A DNA stretch of 64,000 nucleotides from Salinirubellus salinus. Lineage in GTDB: Archaea > Halobacteriota > Halobacteria > Halobacteriales > Haloarculaceae. Location: assembly GCF_025231485.1 (NCBI RefSeq), contig NZ_CP104003.1, forward strand, positions 2,976,001 to 3,040,000, in the 5' to 3' direction. This document shows, piece after piece, positions 1-8,450 of this stretch. The first letter of the stretch is position 1; every line of letters starts with the position of its first letter. The position numbers were made by a program, and so were the translations under genes. The notes under the pieces are model-generated. The model did no database searches. It was not told the DNA's origin and saw only the letters and a program-made list of their open reading frames with translations.

Positions 1-1
1 G

Positions 2-82
2 GTCGCGGAGCTGGAGCAGCTGGGCGAGGAGGGCTGGGTGCGGGTGCTGGGGAGTTACGACAGCAAGACCGTCCTCTACTAG
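2..82 (+). CDS. C-terminal end of a gene cut by the window edge, unidentified
   Basis: The frame is open from base 2 to a TAG at 80-82 and encodes 26 residues ending in GSYDSKTVLY. Base composition fits coding DNA of this genome. The start and any domain lie outside the window. The tail is too short to assign to a family, so no function is proposed. Confidence 0.5.
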   Translation, partial: VAELEQLGEEGWVRVLGSYDSKTVLY

Positions 83-294
83 AACCCACTTTGTACTCGT
101 CGGGTTCGCTCGCTGCGCTCGCGAACCACTCCTCGCAAAAACTTGGGGAAAAAGTGCGCTCCTCGCTTCGCTCGGAGCGGGTGGGTGTGCTGGTGACTAC
201 AGCACAGCACCGCCTCCGCACCCCGACAGCTACCGCCTCCGCGCCGCACGGCACCGCCCGCCACGCCTATACCGCCGTCCGGCGAACGCGAGGT
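83..294. other. Intergenic stretch with hairpins
   Basis: Two simple stem-loops are visible: GGTTCGC at 103-109 pairs with GCGAACC at 121-127, and GCTCC near 159 pairs with GGAGC near 176. A-rich runs lie between them. A TATA-like CCTATACC near 266-273 sits about 25 bp before the ferredoxin ATG and probably drives it. The longer upstream open frame here lacks the acidic composition of real genes in this genome. Confidence 0.4.
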
Positions 295-540
295 ATGCGA
301 ATCGAGTACGACCGGGACACCTGTATCGGGATGTTCCAGTGCGTGGCGGAGTGGGACGCGTTCGAGCGGGACGAGTCGGCCGGGAAGGCCGTGCTCGCCG
401 ACAGCGAGGAACGCGAGGAGGACGTGTTCGTCCGCGAGATCCCCGAGGACGCGGAGTTCGACGCGAAGTTCGCGGCCAGAGTGTGCCCCGTCGACGCCAT
501 CCGGGTGTTCGACGACGACGGCGAGCAGATAATCCCCTGA
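295..540 (+). CDS. Small ferredoxin, probably one [3Fe-4S] cluster
   Basis: An 81-residue acidic protein. Cys10 and Cys16 lie in a CIGMFQC motif and a third Cys lies in a late CPVDA motif (about residue 65). In single-cluster ferredoxins the fourth ligand is a Cys at the third position after the first Cys; here that position is Met. By family knowledge this suggests a [3Fe-4S] rather than [4Fe-4S] cluster. It is likely a cytoplasmic one-electron carrier; its redox partner cannot be read from the context. I chose the ATG at 295 because a TATA-like element lies about 25 bp upstream and the cluster motif follows within ten residues. It faces malate dehydrogenase convergently. Confidence 0.8.
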   Translation: MRIEYDRDTCIGMFQCVAEWDAFERDESAGKAVLADSEEREEDVFVREIPEDAEFDAKFAARVCPVDAIRVFDDDGEQIIP

Positions 541-700
541 ACGCACGTTCGATACGGGCGAACGTCTTTCGTATAAAAGTGCTGTGGCAGCTCCTTCCAG
601 ACGTCGCCGTATCTGCCGTCGGGGCACCGCTAGCGGCGGGGCTGGTCGGGACTCGGTGGCGTGAAAGAAGTGAGGACGTCCGGGTTCGGGCCGCGTCCGC
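541..700. other. Convergent gap with an orphan TATA-like element
   Basis: This space separates the ends of the ferredoxin and malate dehydrogenase genes. It holds a strong TATA-like TATAAAAG at 572-579 on the plus strand with no open frame starting downstream. Otherwise I see nothing distinctive. Confidence 0.35.
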
Positions 701-1615
701 TTACGCGATCTTGTCGTACTGGTCGGCGAGCTTCTCGGCGGCCTCGTCCATCAGCTCGGACTCGTAGTCGTCGAGGTCCCACTCGACGACCTCCTCGACG
801 CCGTTCGAGCCGAGCTTGACCGGGACACCGAAGGCGGTGTCCTCGTAGCCGAACTCGCCCTCGAGCTTCACGGAGCCGGGCAGCACCTCGCCGGTGTCGT
901 GGAGGATGGCCTCGACCATGTGGGCGACGCCCGTCGCCGGGCCCCACTGGGTCGCGCCCTTGCGCTCGATGACGTCCATCGCGGACTGCTGGAGGTCACC
1001 GAGGATCTCCTCCTTCTCGTCGGCGCTGAACTCGGGGTCGGTGCCGTCGACACGGACCTTGGAGAACATGGGGACCTGCGCGTCGCCGTGCTCGCCGAGG
1101 ATGGTCGCCTCCACGTTCTTGACCGGCGCGTCGAAGCGCTCGGAGAGGACGTAGCGGAACCGGGCGGAGTCCAGACGGCCACCGAAGCCGATCACCTTCT
1201 GGCGTGCGCGGTCACCCGCCTCGTACAGGTGGCGGTTGAGCAGGTCCACCGGGTTCGAGGTGGTGACGGAGACGAAGTCGTCGTTGTACTCGGCGAGCGA
1301 CGAGCCGATGTCCTCCATGATGGGGGCGTTGTCGCCCGCGAGGTCGATGCGGGTCTGGCCCGGCTGTCGCGGGATGCCGGCCGTGATGACGACGACGTCC
1401 GAGCCGGCGGTGTCCTCGTACCCGCCCTGGACGACCGTGGTGTTCGAGTCGTAGGCGATGCCGTGGTTCGTGTCGGCGGCCTGCCCGACCGTCTTCTCCT
1501 CCATGTCGGGGATGTCCACGAACACGAGTTCGTCGACGATGTCACGAAGTGCGAGGTTGTACCCCGCCGCGGCACCCACCGTGCCAGCGGCACCGATGAC
1601 GCTCACTTTCGTCAT
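701..1615 (-). CDS. mdh: Malate dehydrogenase
   Basis: A 304-residue NAD-dependent malate/lactate dehydrogenase family protein that interconverts malate and oxaloacetate in the cytoplasmic citric acid cycle. The Rossmann glycine motif GAAGTVG is at residues 8-14, the substrate loop [10 protein letters not shown] carries the arginine typical of malate rather than lactate enzymes, and GEHGD holds the catalytic histidine. Length and sequence closely resemble the well-studied Haloarcula enzyme, as I remember it. I used the ATG at 1615 (MTKVSVIG), not the ATG four codons upstream: it matches the family start, and a TATA-like CTATTAC lies about 25 bp upstream on the minus strand. Confidence 0.95.
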   Translation of the reverse strand: MTKVSVIGAAGTVGAAAGYNLALRDIVDELVFVDIPDMEEKTVGQAADTNHGIAYDSNTTVVQGGYEDTAGSDVVVITAGIPRQPGQTRIDLAGDNAPIMEDIGSSLAEYNDDFVSVTTSNPVDLLNRHLYEAGDRARQKVIGFGGRLDSARFRYVLSERFDAPVKNVEATILGEHGDAQVPMFSKVRVDGTDPEFSADEKEEILGDLQQSAMDVIERKGATQWGPATGVAHMVEAILHDTGEVLPGSVKLEGEFGYEDTAFGVPVKLGSNGVEEVVEWDLDDYESELMDEAAEKLADQYDKIA

Positions 1616-1690
1616 ACTGGAGGGCACGACCTAGCCCGTAATAGGTCCCTGTGATTCGTCCTCGCGGGTGGGCTTCCCCCGGCCGACGGC

Positions 1691-2911
1691 TCACCCGAGT
1701 CGCTCCAGCACCGCGTCCGCGTCGTACGCGAGCGACAGCTCGCGCGAGCGCCCCCGACCCTCAACGTTCGTGTACTCGGCGTCGATGACCCCGAGCTGGT
1801 CGAGCTTGTTGATGATCTCGGAGTAGCGGGTGTAGCCCAGCCCGGTGTCCTCGGTGAACGCCTCGAACACGTCGCCCGCGCGCGAGCCGTCGTGCTGGGC
1901 GAGGGTCCGGAGGAACGCCCGCTCCGAGTCCGCCAGCGACCGGAGGTGCCGCGAGAGGTGGACGTACTTCGCCTTCTCGTAGGCCTCGTCCACGTCCTCC
2001 GTGGCGACCTCCGTCGACCCGCGCATCTCCGCGTTCAGGCCAGCGCGCCGGAGCAGGTCGATGCCCACCCGCAGGTCGCCGCCGGACTCGTCCGTCAGCG
2101 CCGCGACCCGGTCGAGCACCTGCGGGCCGACGGCGTCCTCCCGGAACCCGCGCTCGACCCGCTCGCGGAGGATGTCGACCGTCTCGGACTGGCCGTACCG
2201 CGAGAAGTAGACCTCCTCGGGCCGGAAGACGGACTGGACCCGGCCGTCGAGTTCGTCGACGATCTCGAGGTCGAGGTCCGAGGAGACCACGATGACCCCC
2301 ACCTTCGCCCCGGCGTGCTCCTCGTGCGCGCGGAGGAGCGAGTAGAGTGTGTCGCTCGCCTCGCTCTCGTAGAACAGGTAGTTCACGTCGTCGAGCGCCA
2401 CCACGAGCACCTCGTCCTCCTCGACGAGGTGGTCCGTGATCTGCCCGAACAGTTTCTTGAACGAGATGCCAGAGGTCGGCGGTTCGTACTCGAAGATACC
2501 CTCGAACAGCCGGGAGAAGACGGAGTAACGCGTCGAGTTCACCTGACAGTTGACCCGGACCGCGCGGACGTCGGAGACGGCCTCGAGTTCGTCGAACAGT
2601 TTCATCACGGCCGTCGTCTTCCCGGTTCCGGGCGGGCCGTTCGCGAGGACGTTGAGTGGGCGCGAGCCGCGTACCGCGGGTCGGAGCGCGTACTTCAGCG
2701 TCTCCATCTGCGTCTCCCGGTGGAGGAACGCCTCGGGGAGGTAGTTCGAGTCGAACACGCCCTCGTCGCGGAAGACGGACTCGTCCCAGCCGAGCATGTC
2801 GCCCCCACCGTCGGACCGGAGGTCTGACGAGGCTCGCGTTCCGTCGGAACGCTCACCACCGTCGGTGGCCATCTCGCGCTCTCTCGGCCCCTCGCCTTCC
2901 CGGTCTCCCAT
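1691..2911 (-). CDS. orc1: Orc1/Cdc6 replication initiator
   Basis: A 406-residue AAA+ ATPase of the archaeal Orc1/Cdc6 family, which binds origin recognition boxes and loads the replicative helicase. Walker A GPPGTGKTT is at about residues 92-100, Walker B is ALDDVNY, and a winged-helix domain fills the last 90 residues. A low-complexity acidic linker of about 40 residues precedes the core. The ATG at 2911 is preferred: a TATA-like GTTTTACC at 2937-2944 places the transcript start at about the ATG, so the mRNA is probably leaderless. A TTTCAC direct repeat overlaps the start codon and an ORB-like sequence lies at 2968-2991, which suggests self-regulation. Part of the linker (SERSDGTR) is encoded by a palindrome also found near 23.2 kb. 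Confidence 0.92.
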   Translation of the reverse strand: MGDREGEGPREREMATDGGERSDGTRASSDLRSDGGGDMLGWDESVFRDEGVFDSNYLPEAFLHRETQMETLKYALRPAVRGSRPLNVLANGPPGTGKTTAVMKLFDELEAVSDVRAVRVNCQVNSTRYSVFSRLFEGIFEYEPPTSGISFKKLFGQITDHLVEEDEVLVVALDDVNYLFYESEASDTLYSLLRAHEEHAGAKVGVIVVSSDLDLEIVDELDGRVQSVFRPEEVYFSRYGQSETVDILRERVERGFREDAVGPQVLDRVAALTDESGGDLRVGIDLLRRAGLNAEMRGSTEVATEDVDEAYEKAKYVHLSRHLRSLADSERAFLRTLAQHDGSRAGDVFEAFTEDTGLGYTRYSEIINKLDQLGVIDAEYTNVEGRGRSRELSLAYDADAVLERLG

Positions 2912-2923
2912 TTCACTTTCACC
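2911..2923. promoter_or_regulatory. TTTCAC direct-repeat site at the orc1 start
   Basis: TTTCACTTTCACC on the plus strand overlaps the orc1 start codon (CAT at 2909-2911) and lies between the TATA box and the ATG, where a bound protein could block transcription. The same core occurs at 8331-8345 and 23837-23851. The regulator is unknown. Confidence 0.5.
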
Positions 2924-2967
2924 ACGGTCGGGCCGGGGTAAAACGCTTCCGCCCGGACCGCTCGGGA

Positions 2968-2991
2968 GTTCCAGACGAAACGAAGGGGGGT
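2968..2991 (+). promoter_or_regulatory. ORB-like sequence upstream of orc1
   Basis: TTCCAGACGAAAC followed by GAAGGGGGG resembles the archaeal origin recognition box: a TTCCA...GAAAC core with a trailing G-string. Only one copy is seen here, so this is more likely an Orc1 binding site in the orc1 promoter than a full origin, which normally has several copies. Confidence 0.45.
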
Positions 2992-3047
2992 CGCCGCGAG
3001 CGGCGCTCACGCGAAGGTTTTTGACCGGCAGGGACCACGTCGATTCC

Positions 3048-3470
3048 ATGGACTATCGGCAGGTCGAGGGGGGACGCGAGTTCGTCGCACGCATGTCCCA
3101 CGGGGAGGACTGGCGCGCCCAGATAGAGGCCTTCGCCGCCGAACAGGGGGTCGATGCGGCGTTCTTCTACGGACTCGGCGCGGTGCAGGACGCGGAACTC
3201 TACTTCTACGACCAGGACGAACAGGAGTACTACCCGGAGCCGTTCGACGAACCGTTCGAGGTGGCCTCGTGTGTCGGGAACGTCTCGATACTGGACGGCG
3301 AGCTGTTCGCCCACGCGCACGTGACGCTCTCGCGCGAGGACGGGTCGACCGTCGCCGGCCACCTGAACACGGCGACGACGTTCGCGGGCGAACTCTACGT
3401 CCGCGAGTTCGACGCCACGCTCGAACGGGAACACGACCCGGTGACCGACCTCGACCTCTGGCCGCTGTAG
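3048..3470 (+). CDS. PPC/DUF296-domain protein
   Basis: A 140-residue protein matching the PPC (DUF296) fold along its whole length. It includes the HAHVTLSREDGSTVAGHL region that carries the conserved histidines of prokaryotic members. Family members form trimers and are often annotated as DNA-binding proteins, but the prokaryotic forms lack an AT-hook, and none is visible here. Biochemical function is unknown. A TATA-like GTTTTTGAC lies about 25 bp before the ATG at 3048. The TAG stop is followed directly by the polC ATG, so the two genes probably share a transcript; a role linked to replication is only a guess from this. Confidence 0.8.
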   Translation: MDYRQVEGGREFVARMSHGEDWRAQIEAFAAEQGVDAAFFYGLGAVQDAELYFYDQDEQEYYPEPFDEPFEVASCVGNVSILDGELFAHAHVTLSREDGSTVAGHLNTATTFAGELYVREFDATLEREHDPVTDLDLWPL

Positions 3471-6400
3471 ATGCGCGAGGCAGACGAACGGTACTTCCGG
3501 CGACTCGAATCCCGCCTCGACGAGGCGATGGACGTCGCCAGCGACGCCCGGAAACGCGGCGGTGACCCCACCGACGAGGTGGAGATCCCCATCGCGAAGG
3601 ACATGGCCGACCGCGTCGAGAACATCCTCGGTATCCCCGGCGTCGCCGAACGGGTCCGGGAGATGGAGGCCGACCCGAACCTCTCGCGCGAGGAGGCGGC
3701 GCTCGAACTCGCCAGCGACTTCGCCGACGGGAACGTGGGTGACTACGACACGAAGGCCGGGAAGGTGGAGGGCGCGGTCCGCACGGCTGTCGCCCTCCTG
3801 ACGGAGGGGGTCGTCGCCGCCCCCATCGAGGGGATCGACCGCGTCGAGGTGCTGGAGAACGACGACGGCACCGAGTTCGTCCGCGTGTTCTACGCCGGTC
3901 CCATCCGCTCGGCGGGGGGGACCGCACAGGCGCTCTCGGTGCTCGTCGCCGACTACACCCGGACGCTCGTCGGCATCGACCGCTACAAGCCGCGCGACGA
4001 CGAGGTCGAGCGCTACGTCGAGGAGATCGGCCTCTACGACTCCGAGACCGGCCTCCAGTACACGCCGAAGGACAAGGAGACCCGCTTCATCACCCAGAAC
4101 GTCCCCATCATGCTCGACGGGGAGGCGACGGGCGACGAGGAGGTCGACGGCTACCGCGACCTCGAACGGGTCGACACCAACTCCGCCCGCGGCGGGATGT
4201 GCCTCGTCCTCGGTGAGGGTATCGCCCAGAAGGCCCCGAAAATCAAGCGCTACACCTCGCAGCTCGACGAGGTCGACTGGCCGTGGCTCGACGACCTCAT
4301 CGACGGCACCATCGGGAAGGACGACGGGACGGAGGCGGAAGCGGAGCCTACCGAGGCGGACGCGCCCGAGGAGGAGGCGGAGGTGGCCGACGACGCGGAG
4401 ACGGACGCCCCGGCCCCGACGGGCCCGACCGGCCCGAAACGGCCCGACCCCGCCACGAAGTTCCTCCGCGACCTCATCGCCGGCCGGCCGGTGTTCGGCC
4501 ACCCCTCCAGACCAGGTGGGTTCCGCCTGCGCTACGGCCGCTCGCGCAACCACGGCTTCGCGACCGCCGGCGTCCACCCCGCGACGATGCACCTCGTCGA
4601 CGACTTCCTCGCCACCGGGACGCAGATCAAGACCGAACGGCCGGGGAAGGCGGCGGGCGTCGTCCCCGTCGACTCCATCGAGGGACCGACGGTCAAGTTG
4701 GCGACCGGCGAGGTCCGTCGCATCGACGACCCCGAGGAGGCCAAACGGGTCCGCAACGGCGTCGACGCCATCCTCGACCTCGGCGAGTACCTCGTCAACT
4801 TCGGGGAGTTCGTCGAGAACAACCACCCGCTCTCGCCGGCCTCCTACACGCCGGAGTGGTGGGTGCAGGACCTCGAGCACGCTGGCGCGGACGTGCAGGC
4901 GCTGGAGGACGACCCGCGCGTCGATCTGGAGGCCCCGCCGGCCGAGCGGGCCCTCGAGTGGGCCACCGAGTACGACTGCCCCCTGCACCCGAAGTACACC
5001 TACCTCTGGCACGACCTGCCGGTCGAGCAGTTCGACCGGCTCGCCGGGGCGGTGAGCGAGGGCCACTGGGCCGAGGCGGACGGGATGGCGCTGGCCCCCG
5101 ACGACGGGACTGACGAGGCGGCCGACACCGAGGGGGGAACGCTCGTCCTCCCGCGCTCGGAGTTCCTCACCGACGCGCTCGAGGTGCTCCTCGTCGAGCA
5201 CACGCAGGGCGAGGAGACGGTGACGGTCCCGGACGCGAAGCCGTTCGTGCTGTCGCTCGGCCTCTCGGCGTCGCTCGACCGCGAGTGGGAACGCTCCGAC
5301 CTCTCGGCCGAGGCGCGACAGTGGGGCTCGGACGAACCGGGCGAGAACAGCGTCCGTGCGGTCTGCGAGGTCGCCCCCTTCGAGGTCCGCGAGCGGGCCC
5401 CCACCCGCATCGGGTCGCGGATGGGCCGCCCGGAGAAGTCCGAGAAACGCGACCTCTCGCCCGCCGTCCACACCCTGTTCCCCATCGGCGAGGCCGGCGG
5501 CAGTCAGCGCGACGTGGCCGCCGCCGCCGACTGGATGGCCGACCGCCACGCCAAGGCCGGCGAGGTCGAGGTCCAGATCTCCCGACGGGTCTGCCCCGAG
5601 TGCAACACCCACACCTTCCGGGCGCGCTGTCCGGAGTGCGAGGCGGTCACGAACCCGCGGTACGCCTGCCGCGACTGCGGCACGCCCGCCGTCCCGGACG
5701 CGAACGGCCGGGCGGTCTGTCCCCGGTGTGAGTCGAACGCCACGCCCGTCGAGTACCGGAAACTCGACCTGAAGTCGGAGTACCGCAACGCCCTCGAGTC
5801 GGTGGGCGAGCGTGAGGCCGCCTTCGGGACGCTGAAGGGTGTCAAGGGACTCACGAGCGCCGAGAAGGTGCCCGAACCGATGGAGAAGGGCATCCTCCGG
5901 GCGAAGAACGGCGTCTCCACGTTCAAGGACGGCACCGTGCGCTACGACATGACCGACCTCCCGGTGACGAGCGTGCGTCCCGCCGAACTCGACGTGACCG
6001 CCGACGACTTCCGCGAACTCGGCTACCACGAGGACGTCGACGGCCAGCCGCTGCGCCACGACGACCAGCTGGTCGAACTGAAGGTGCAGGACGTGGTGCT
6101 CTCGGACGGCGCGGCCGAGCACATGATGCGGACCGCGGACTTCGTCGACGACCTGCTCGAGCAGTACTACGGGATGGAGCGGTTCTACGAGATAGACGAG
6201 CGTGACGAACTCGTCGGTGAACTGGTGTTCGGGATGGCGCCGCACACCTCCGCCGCGGTGGTCGGGCGAGTGGTGGGGTTCACGAGTGCGGCTGTGGGGT
6301 ACGCACACCCGTACTTCCACGCGGCGAAGCGGCGGAACTGCTTCCACCCGGAGACCGAGATACAGTACGAGGCTCCGGACGGGGGCATCGTGAGCGAGCG

Positions 6401-7616
6401 AATCGACACGTTCGTCGAGTCGCGGTTCACCGACCCCGAGACGGACGACTTCGGGACGCTGGTGGAGGAACTGGACGGTACTGTTCGAGTGCCGTCGCTC
6501 ACCGCGGAGGGGAGAGAGGTGCTGAAGCCGGTCGAAGCGGTGTCGAAACACCCCGCCCCCGACCACCTCGTCCGAATCGAGTTGGACTCGGGGCGGTCAC
6601 TCCGGTTGACCCCCGACCATCGGATGCTCCGGGTTCACGACAGCGAGGTCGAACGCGTCGAAGCCTCCGGGATAACCGTCGGTGACGAGCTCGCACACTC
6701 CACGCTCGCGGCTCACGGTCGGCAGTCGCTGGAGGCCGCGGCCGACGGTGGGGTCTCTACGCGCGATGTCGTCGAGACCGAAGTCGTGCCGAGCGACACC
6801 GAGCACACGTACTGTCTCACGGTCACCGATACGCACGTCCTCTCCGCTAATTATCAGCTCGCTGCCAACTGCGACGGCGACGAGGACTGCGTCATGCTCC
6901 TCATGGACGGCCTGCTGAACTTCTCCAAGAAGTTCCTCCCCGACCAGCGCGGCGGGAAGATGGACGCACCCCTCGTGATGTCCTCGCGCATCGACCCCTC
7001 CGAGATCGACGACGAGGCGCACAACGTCGACATCGTCGAGGAGTACCCACGCTCGTTCTACCTCCAGACGCTGGAGATGGCCGACCCCGGCGAGGCCGAC
7101 ATCACCATCGCCGAGGAGTACCTCGGCACGGACCGCGAGTACCACGGGTTCAGACACACCCACGACACCACGGACATCGCGCTCGGGCCGGACCTCTCGG
7201 CGTACAAGACGCTGGACGACATGCAGAAGAAGATGGACGGGCAGCTCCAGCTCGCCCGCAAGCTCGCCGGCGTGGACGAGACGGACGTGGCCGAGCGCAT
7301 CATCGAGTACCACTTCCTGCCGGACCTCATCGGTAACCTCCGGGCGTTCTCGCGGCAGAAGACCCGCTGTCTCGACTGCGGCGAGGACTACCGCCGGATG
7401 CCCCTCACCGGCGACTGCCGGGAGTGTGGCGGGCGGGTGAACCTCACCGTCCACAAGGGGTCGGTGAACAAGTACATGGAGACGGCCATCACCGTCGCCG
7501 ACGAGTTCGGCTGTCGTCCCTACACCAAGCAGCGGTTGCAGGTGCTGAAGACGTCGCTCGAGAGCGTGTTCGAGGACGACACGAACAAGCAGAGCGGGAT
7601 CGCGGACTTCATGTGA
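3471..7616 (+). CDS. polC: DNA polymerase D large subunit DP2, intein-containing
   Basis: A 1381-residue precursor of the catalytic subunit of the archaeal replicative polymerase PolD, which works with the small subunit DP1 and PCNA. Typical parts are the N-terminal DP2 domain, an acidic Ala/Glu/Pro-rich insert at about residues 283-325 common in haloarchaeal versions, the central zinc-ribbon cysteines (CPECNTHTF, CPECEA, CRDCG, CPRCES), the catalytic segment NCDGDEDCVMLLMDGL, and C-terminal cysteines (CLDCGEDY, CRECGG). A 177-residue intein interrupts the catalytic segment, leaving a 1204-residue mature protein. The gene starts directly after the stop of the PPC gene. DP1 is not in this window. 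Confidence 0.95.
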   Translation: MREADERYFRRLESRLDEAMDVASDARKRGGDPTDEVEIPIAKDMADRVENILGIPGVAERVREMEADPNLSREEAALELASDFADGNVGDYDTKAGKVEGAVRTAVALLTEGVVAAPIEGIDRVEVLENDDGTEFVRVFYAGPIRSAGGTAQALSVLVADYTRTLVGIDRYKPRDDEVERYVEEIGLYDSETGLQYTPKDKETRFITQNVPIMLDGEATGDEEVDGYRDLERVDTNSARGGMCLVLGEGIAQKAPKIKRYTSQLDEVDWPWLDDLIDGTIGKDDGTEAEAEPTEADAPEEEAEVADDAETDAPAPTGPTGPKRPDPATKFLRDLIAGRPVFGHPSRPGGFRLRYGRSRNHGFATAGVHPATMHLVDDFLATGTQIKTERPGKAAGVVPVDSIEGPTVKLATGEVRRIDDPEEAKRVRNGVDAILDLGEYLVNFGEFVENNHPLSPASYTPEWWVQDLEHAGADVQALEDDPRVDLEAPPAERALEWATEYDCPLHPKYTYLWHDLPVEQFDRLAGAVSEGHWAEADGMALAPDDGTDEAADTEGGTLVLPRSEFLTDALEVLLVEHTQGEETVTVPDAKPFVLSLGLSASLDREWERSDLSAEARQWGSDEPGENSVRAVCEVAPFEVRERAPTRIGSRMGRPEKSEKRDLSPAVHTLFPIGEAGGSQRDVAAAADWMADRHAKAGEVEVQISRRVCPECNTHTFRARCPECEAVTNPRYACRDCGTPAVPDANGRAVCPRCESNATPVEYRKLDLKSEYRNALESVGEREAAFGTLKGVKGLTSAEKVPEPMEKGILRAKNGVSTFKDGTVRYDMTDLPVTSVRPAELDVTADDFRELGYHEDVDGQPLRHDDQLVELKVQDVVLSDGAAEHMMRTADFVDDLLEQYYGMERFYEIDERDELVGELVFGMAPHTSAAVVGRVVGFTSAAVGYAHPYFHAAKRRNCFHPETEIQYEAPDGGIVSERIDTFVESRFTDPETDDFGTLVEELDGTVRVPSLTAEGREVLKPVEAVSKHPAPDHLVRIELDSGRSLRLTPDHRMLRVHDSEVERVEASGITVGDELAHSTLAAHGRQSLEAAADGGVSTRDVVETEVVPSDTEHTYCLTVTDTHVLSANYQLAANCDGDEDCVMLLMDGLLNFSKKFLPDQRGGKMDAPLVMSSRIDPSEIDDEAHNVDIVEEYPRSFYLQTLEMADPGEADITIAEEYLGTDREYHGFRHTHDTTDIALGPDLSAYKTLDDMQKKMDGQLQLARKLAGVDETDVAERIIEYHFLPDLIGNLRAFSRQKTRCLDCGEDYRRMPLTGDCRECGGRVNLTVHKGSVNKYMETAITVADEFGCRPYTKQRLQVLKTSLESVFEDDTNKQSGIADFM
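6339..6869 (+). other. Mini-intein inside polC
   Basis: Residues 957-1133 of the DP2 precursor form an intein. It begins CFHPETEIQYE, has a block-B TPDH motif, a block-F region (YCLTVTDTHVLSAN), and ends LAAN before a Cys +1. At 177 residues it has no room for, and no sign of, a LAGLIDADG homing endonuclease. The penultimate residue is Ala instead of the usual His. Codons use more A/T at third positions than the exteins, for example GCTAATTATCAG, consistent with separate origin. Splicing would rejoin RRN to CDGDED at the polymerase active site. Inteins at this DP2 site are known from other archaea. Confidence 0.9.
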
Positions 7617-7818
7617 ATCTTTCTGTGCGGCGGGTCGGCCGAAGGCCGACCGCTTGCGCAAAAGCGTTCACGCAAAAGGCGCTGCTTGCTCCGCTCGCAG
7701 CGGGTGAGACCGCGCCTCCGGCGCGGTACGCTGGCGGGACCGCGGCAGCACCGCACCGCCCGATAGTTCGCTCAGTCGGAGTGACGCTTTTCTCCCTCCG
7801 TGCCCTCCCGTCCCCCGT
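7617..7818. other. polC-hsp20 intergenic region with hairpins
   Basis: TCTTTCT follows the polC stop and a perfect stem GGTCGGCC/GGCCGACC lies at about 7630-7648, a plausible transcription end. Further GC-rich inverted repeats lie at about 7690-7730. A TATA-like GCTTTTCTC near 7784-7792 lies about 25 bp before the hsp20 ATG. Confidence 0.4.
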
Positions 7819-8226
7819 ATGACCCGCAACCCCTTCGAGGAGATGGAACGAGCGTTCGAGCGGATGGGCAAGCAACTGGAGGGATTCGGTCCCGAGGTGG
7901 TCTCGCAGACCATCCGCGTGGACGTGGTCGACGACGGCGACGCCTACGTCGTCACCGCCGACCTGCCGGGCTTCGACCGGGCGGACATCGAGGTGAAACT
8001 CGCGGACCGACGGCTCGAACTCGCGGCCGAACGCGACGAGGAGACGACGGAGGAAGGCCCCGACTACCTCCGCCGCGAGCGGCGACGGGGGTCGCTCCGG
8101 CGGACGGTCCCACTCCCGGGACGCGTCGACAGCGAGGGGACCGAGGCCAACTACGACAACGGCGTCCTCACGGTCACGCTCCCGAAACACGAGAGCGAGA
8201 GCGGCGTCGACATCCCTGTCAACTGA
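7819..8226 (+). CDS. Hsp20/alpha-crystallin small heat-shock protein
   Basis: A 135-residue small heat-shock protein, an ATP-independent holdase that keeps unfolded proteins soluble in the cytoplasm. A short amphipathic N-terminus (NPFEEMERAFERMGKQL) is followed by the alpha-crystallin domain from about residue 33, including VTADLPGF, the loop arginines RRERRRGSLRR and the family signature GVLTVTLPK near residue 118. The C-terminal tail is short. A TATA-like element about 25 bp upstream suggests a leaderless transcript. No heat-shock operator is recognised by eye. Confidence 0.9.
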   Translation: MTRNPFEEMERAFERMGKQLEGFGPEVVSQTIRVDVVDDGDAYVVTADLPGFDRADIEVKLADRRLELAAERDEETTEEGPDYLRRERRRGSLRRTVPLPGRVDSEGTEANYDNGVLTVTLPKHESESGVDIPVN

Positions 8227-8330
8227 TGCTTCTCGTGGGCGGCGCTCACCGCCGTCCTCGGCGCCCGTCACGGCAGCCACTCGGCGTCCGCCAGTCGTCT
8301 GACGACGAGTTCGGGGCGCCGCTGTCTATC

Positions 8331-8345
8331 GGTTTCACTTTCACT
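8331..8345. promoter_or_regulatory. TTTCAC direct-repeat site before a TATA-like element
   Basis: GGTTTCACTTTCACT is nearly identical to the radA site. A TATA-like GCTTATGA follows at about 8359-8366, at a spacing similar to the radA promoter. The gene served is unclear: ilvA has its own TATA-like CGTATAAC at about 8419-8427, about 25 bp before its ATG. An 18-codon open frame (8363-8419) lies in between. Confidence 0.4.
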
Positions 8346-8450
8346 CCGGTAGGCCGGCGCTTATGACCAACACCCGAGTAGGACTGGTTGCACACGCTCC
8401 CCTTTCCTCTTCGGCGTGACGTATAACACGGAGCCACGGCTACGGCGAGC

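Noticed and set aside
2968-2991. A replication origin at orc1
   Set aside because: Only one ORB-like copy and no AT-rich unwinding element was seen; origins normally have several ORBs in inverted pairs.
2919-6566. A 1215-codon open frame on the minus strand opposite polC
   Set aside because: It is the usual GC-rich shadow frame: Arg/Val/Gly-rich, no domain, and fully overlapped by the well-supported DP2 gene.
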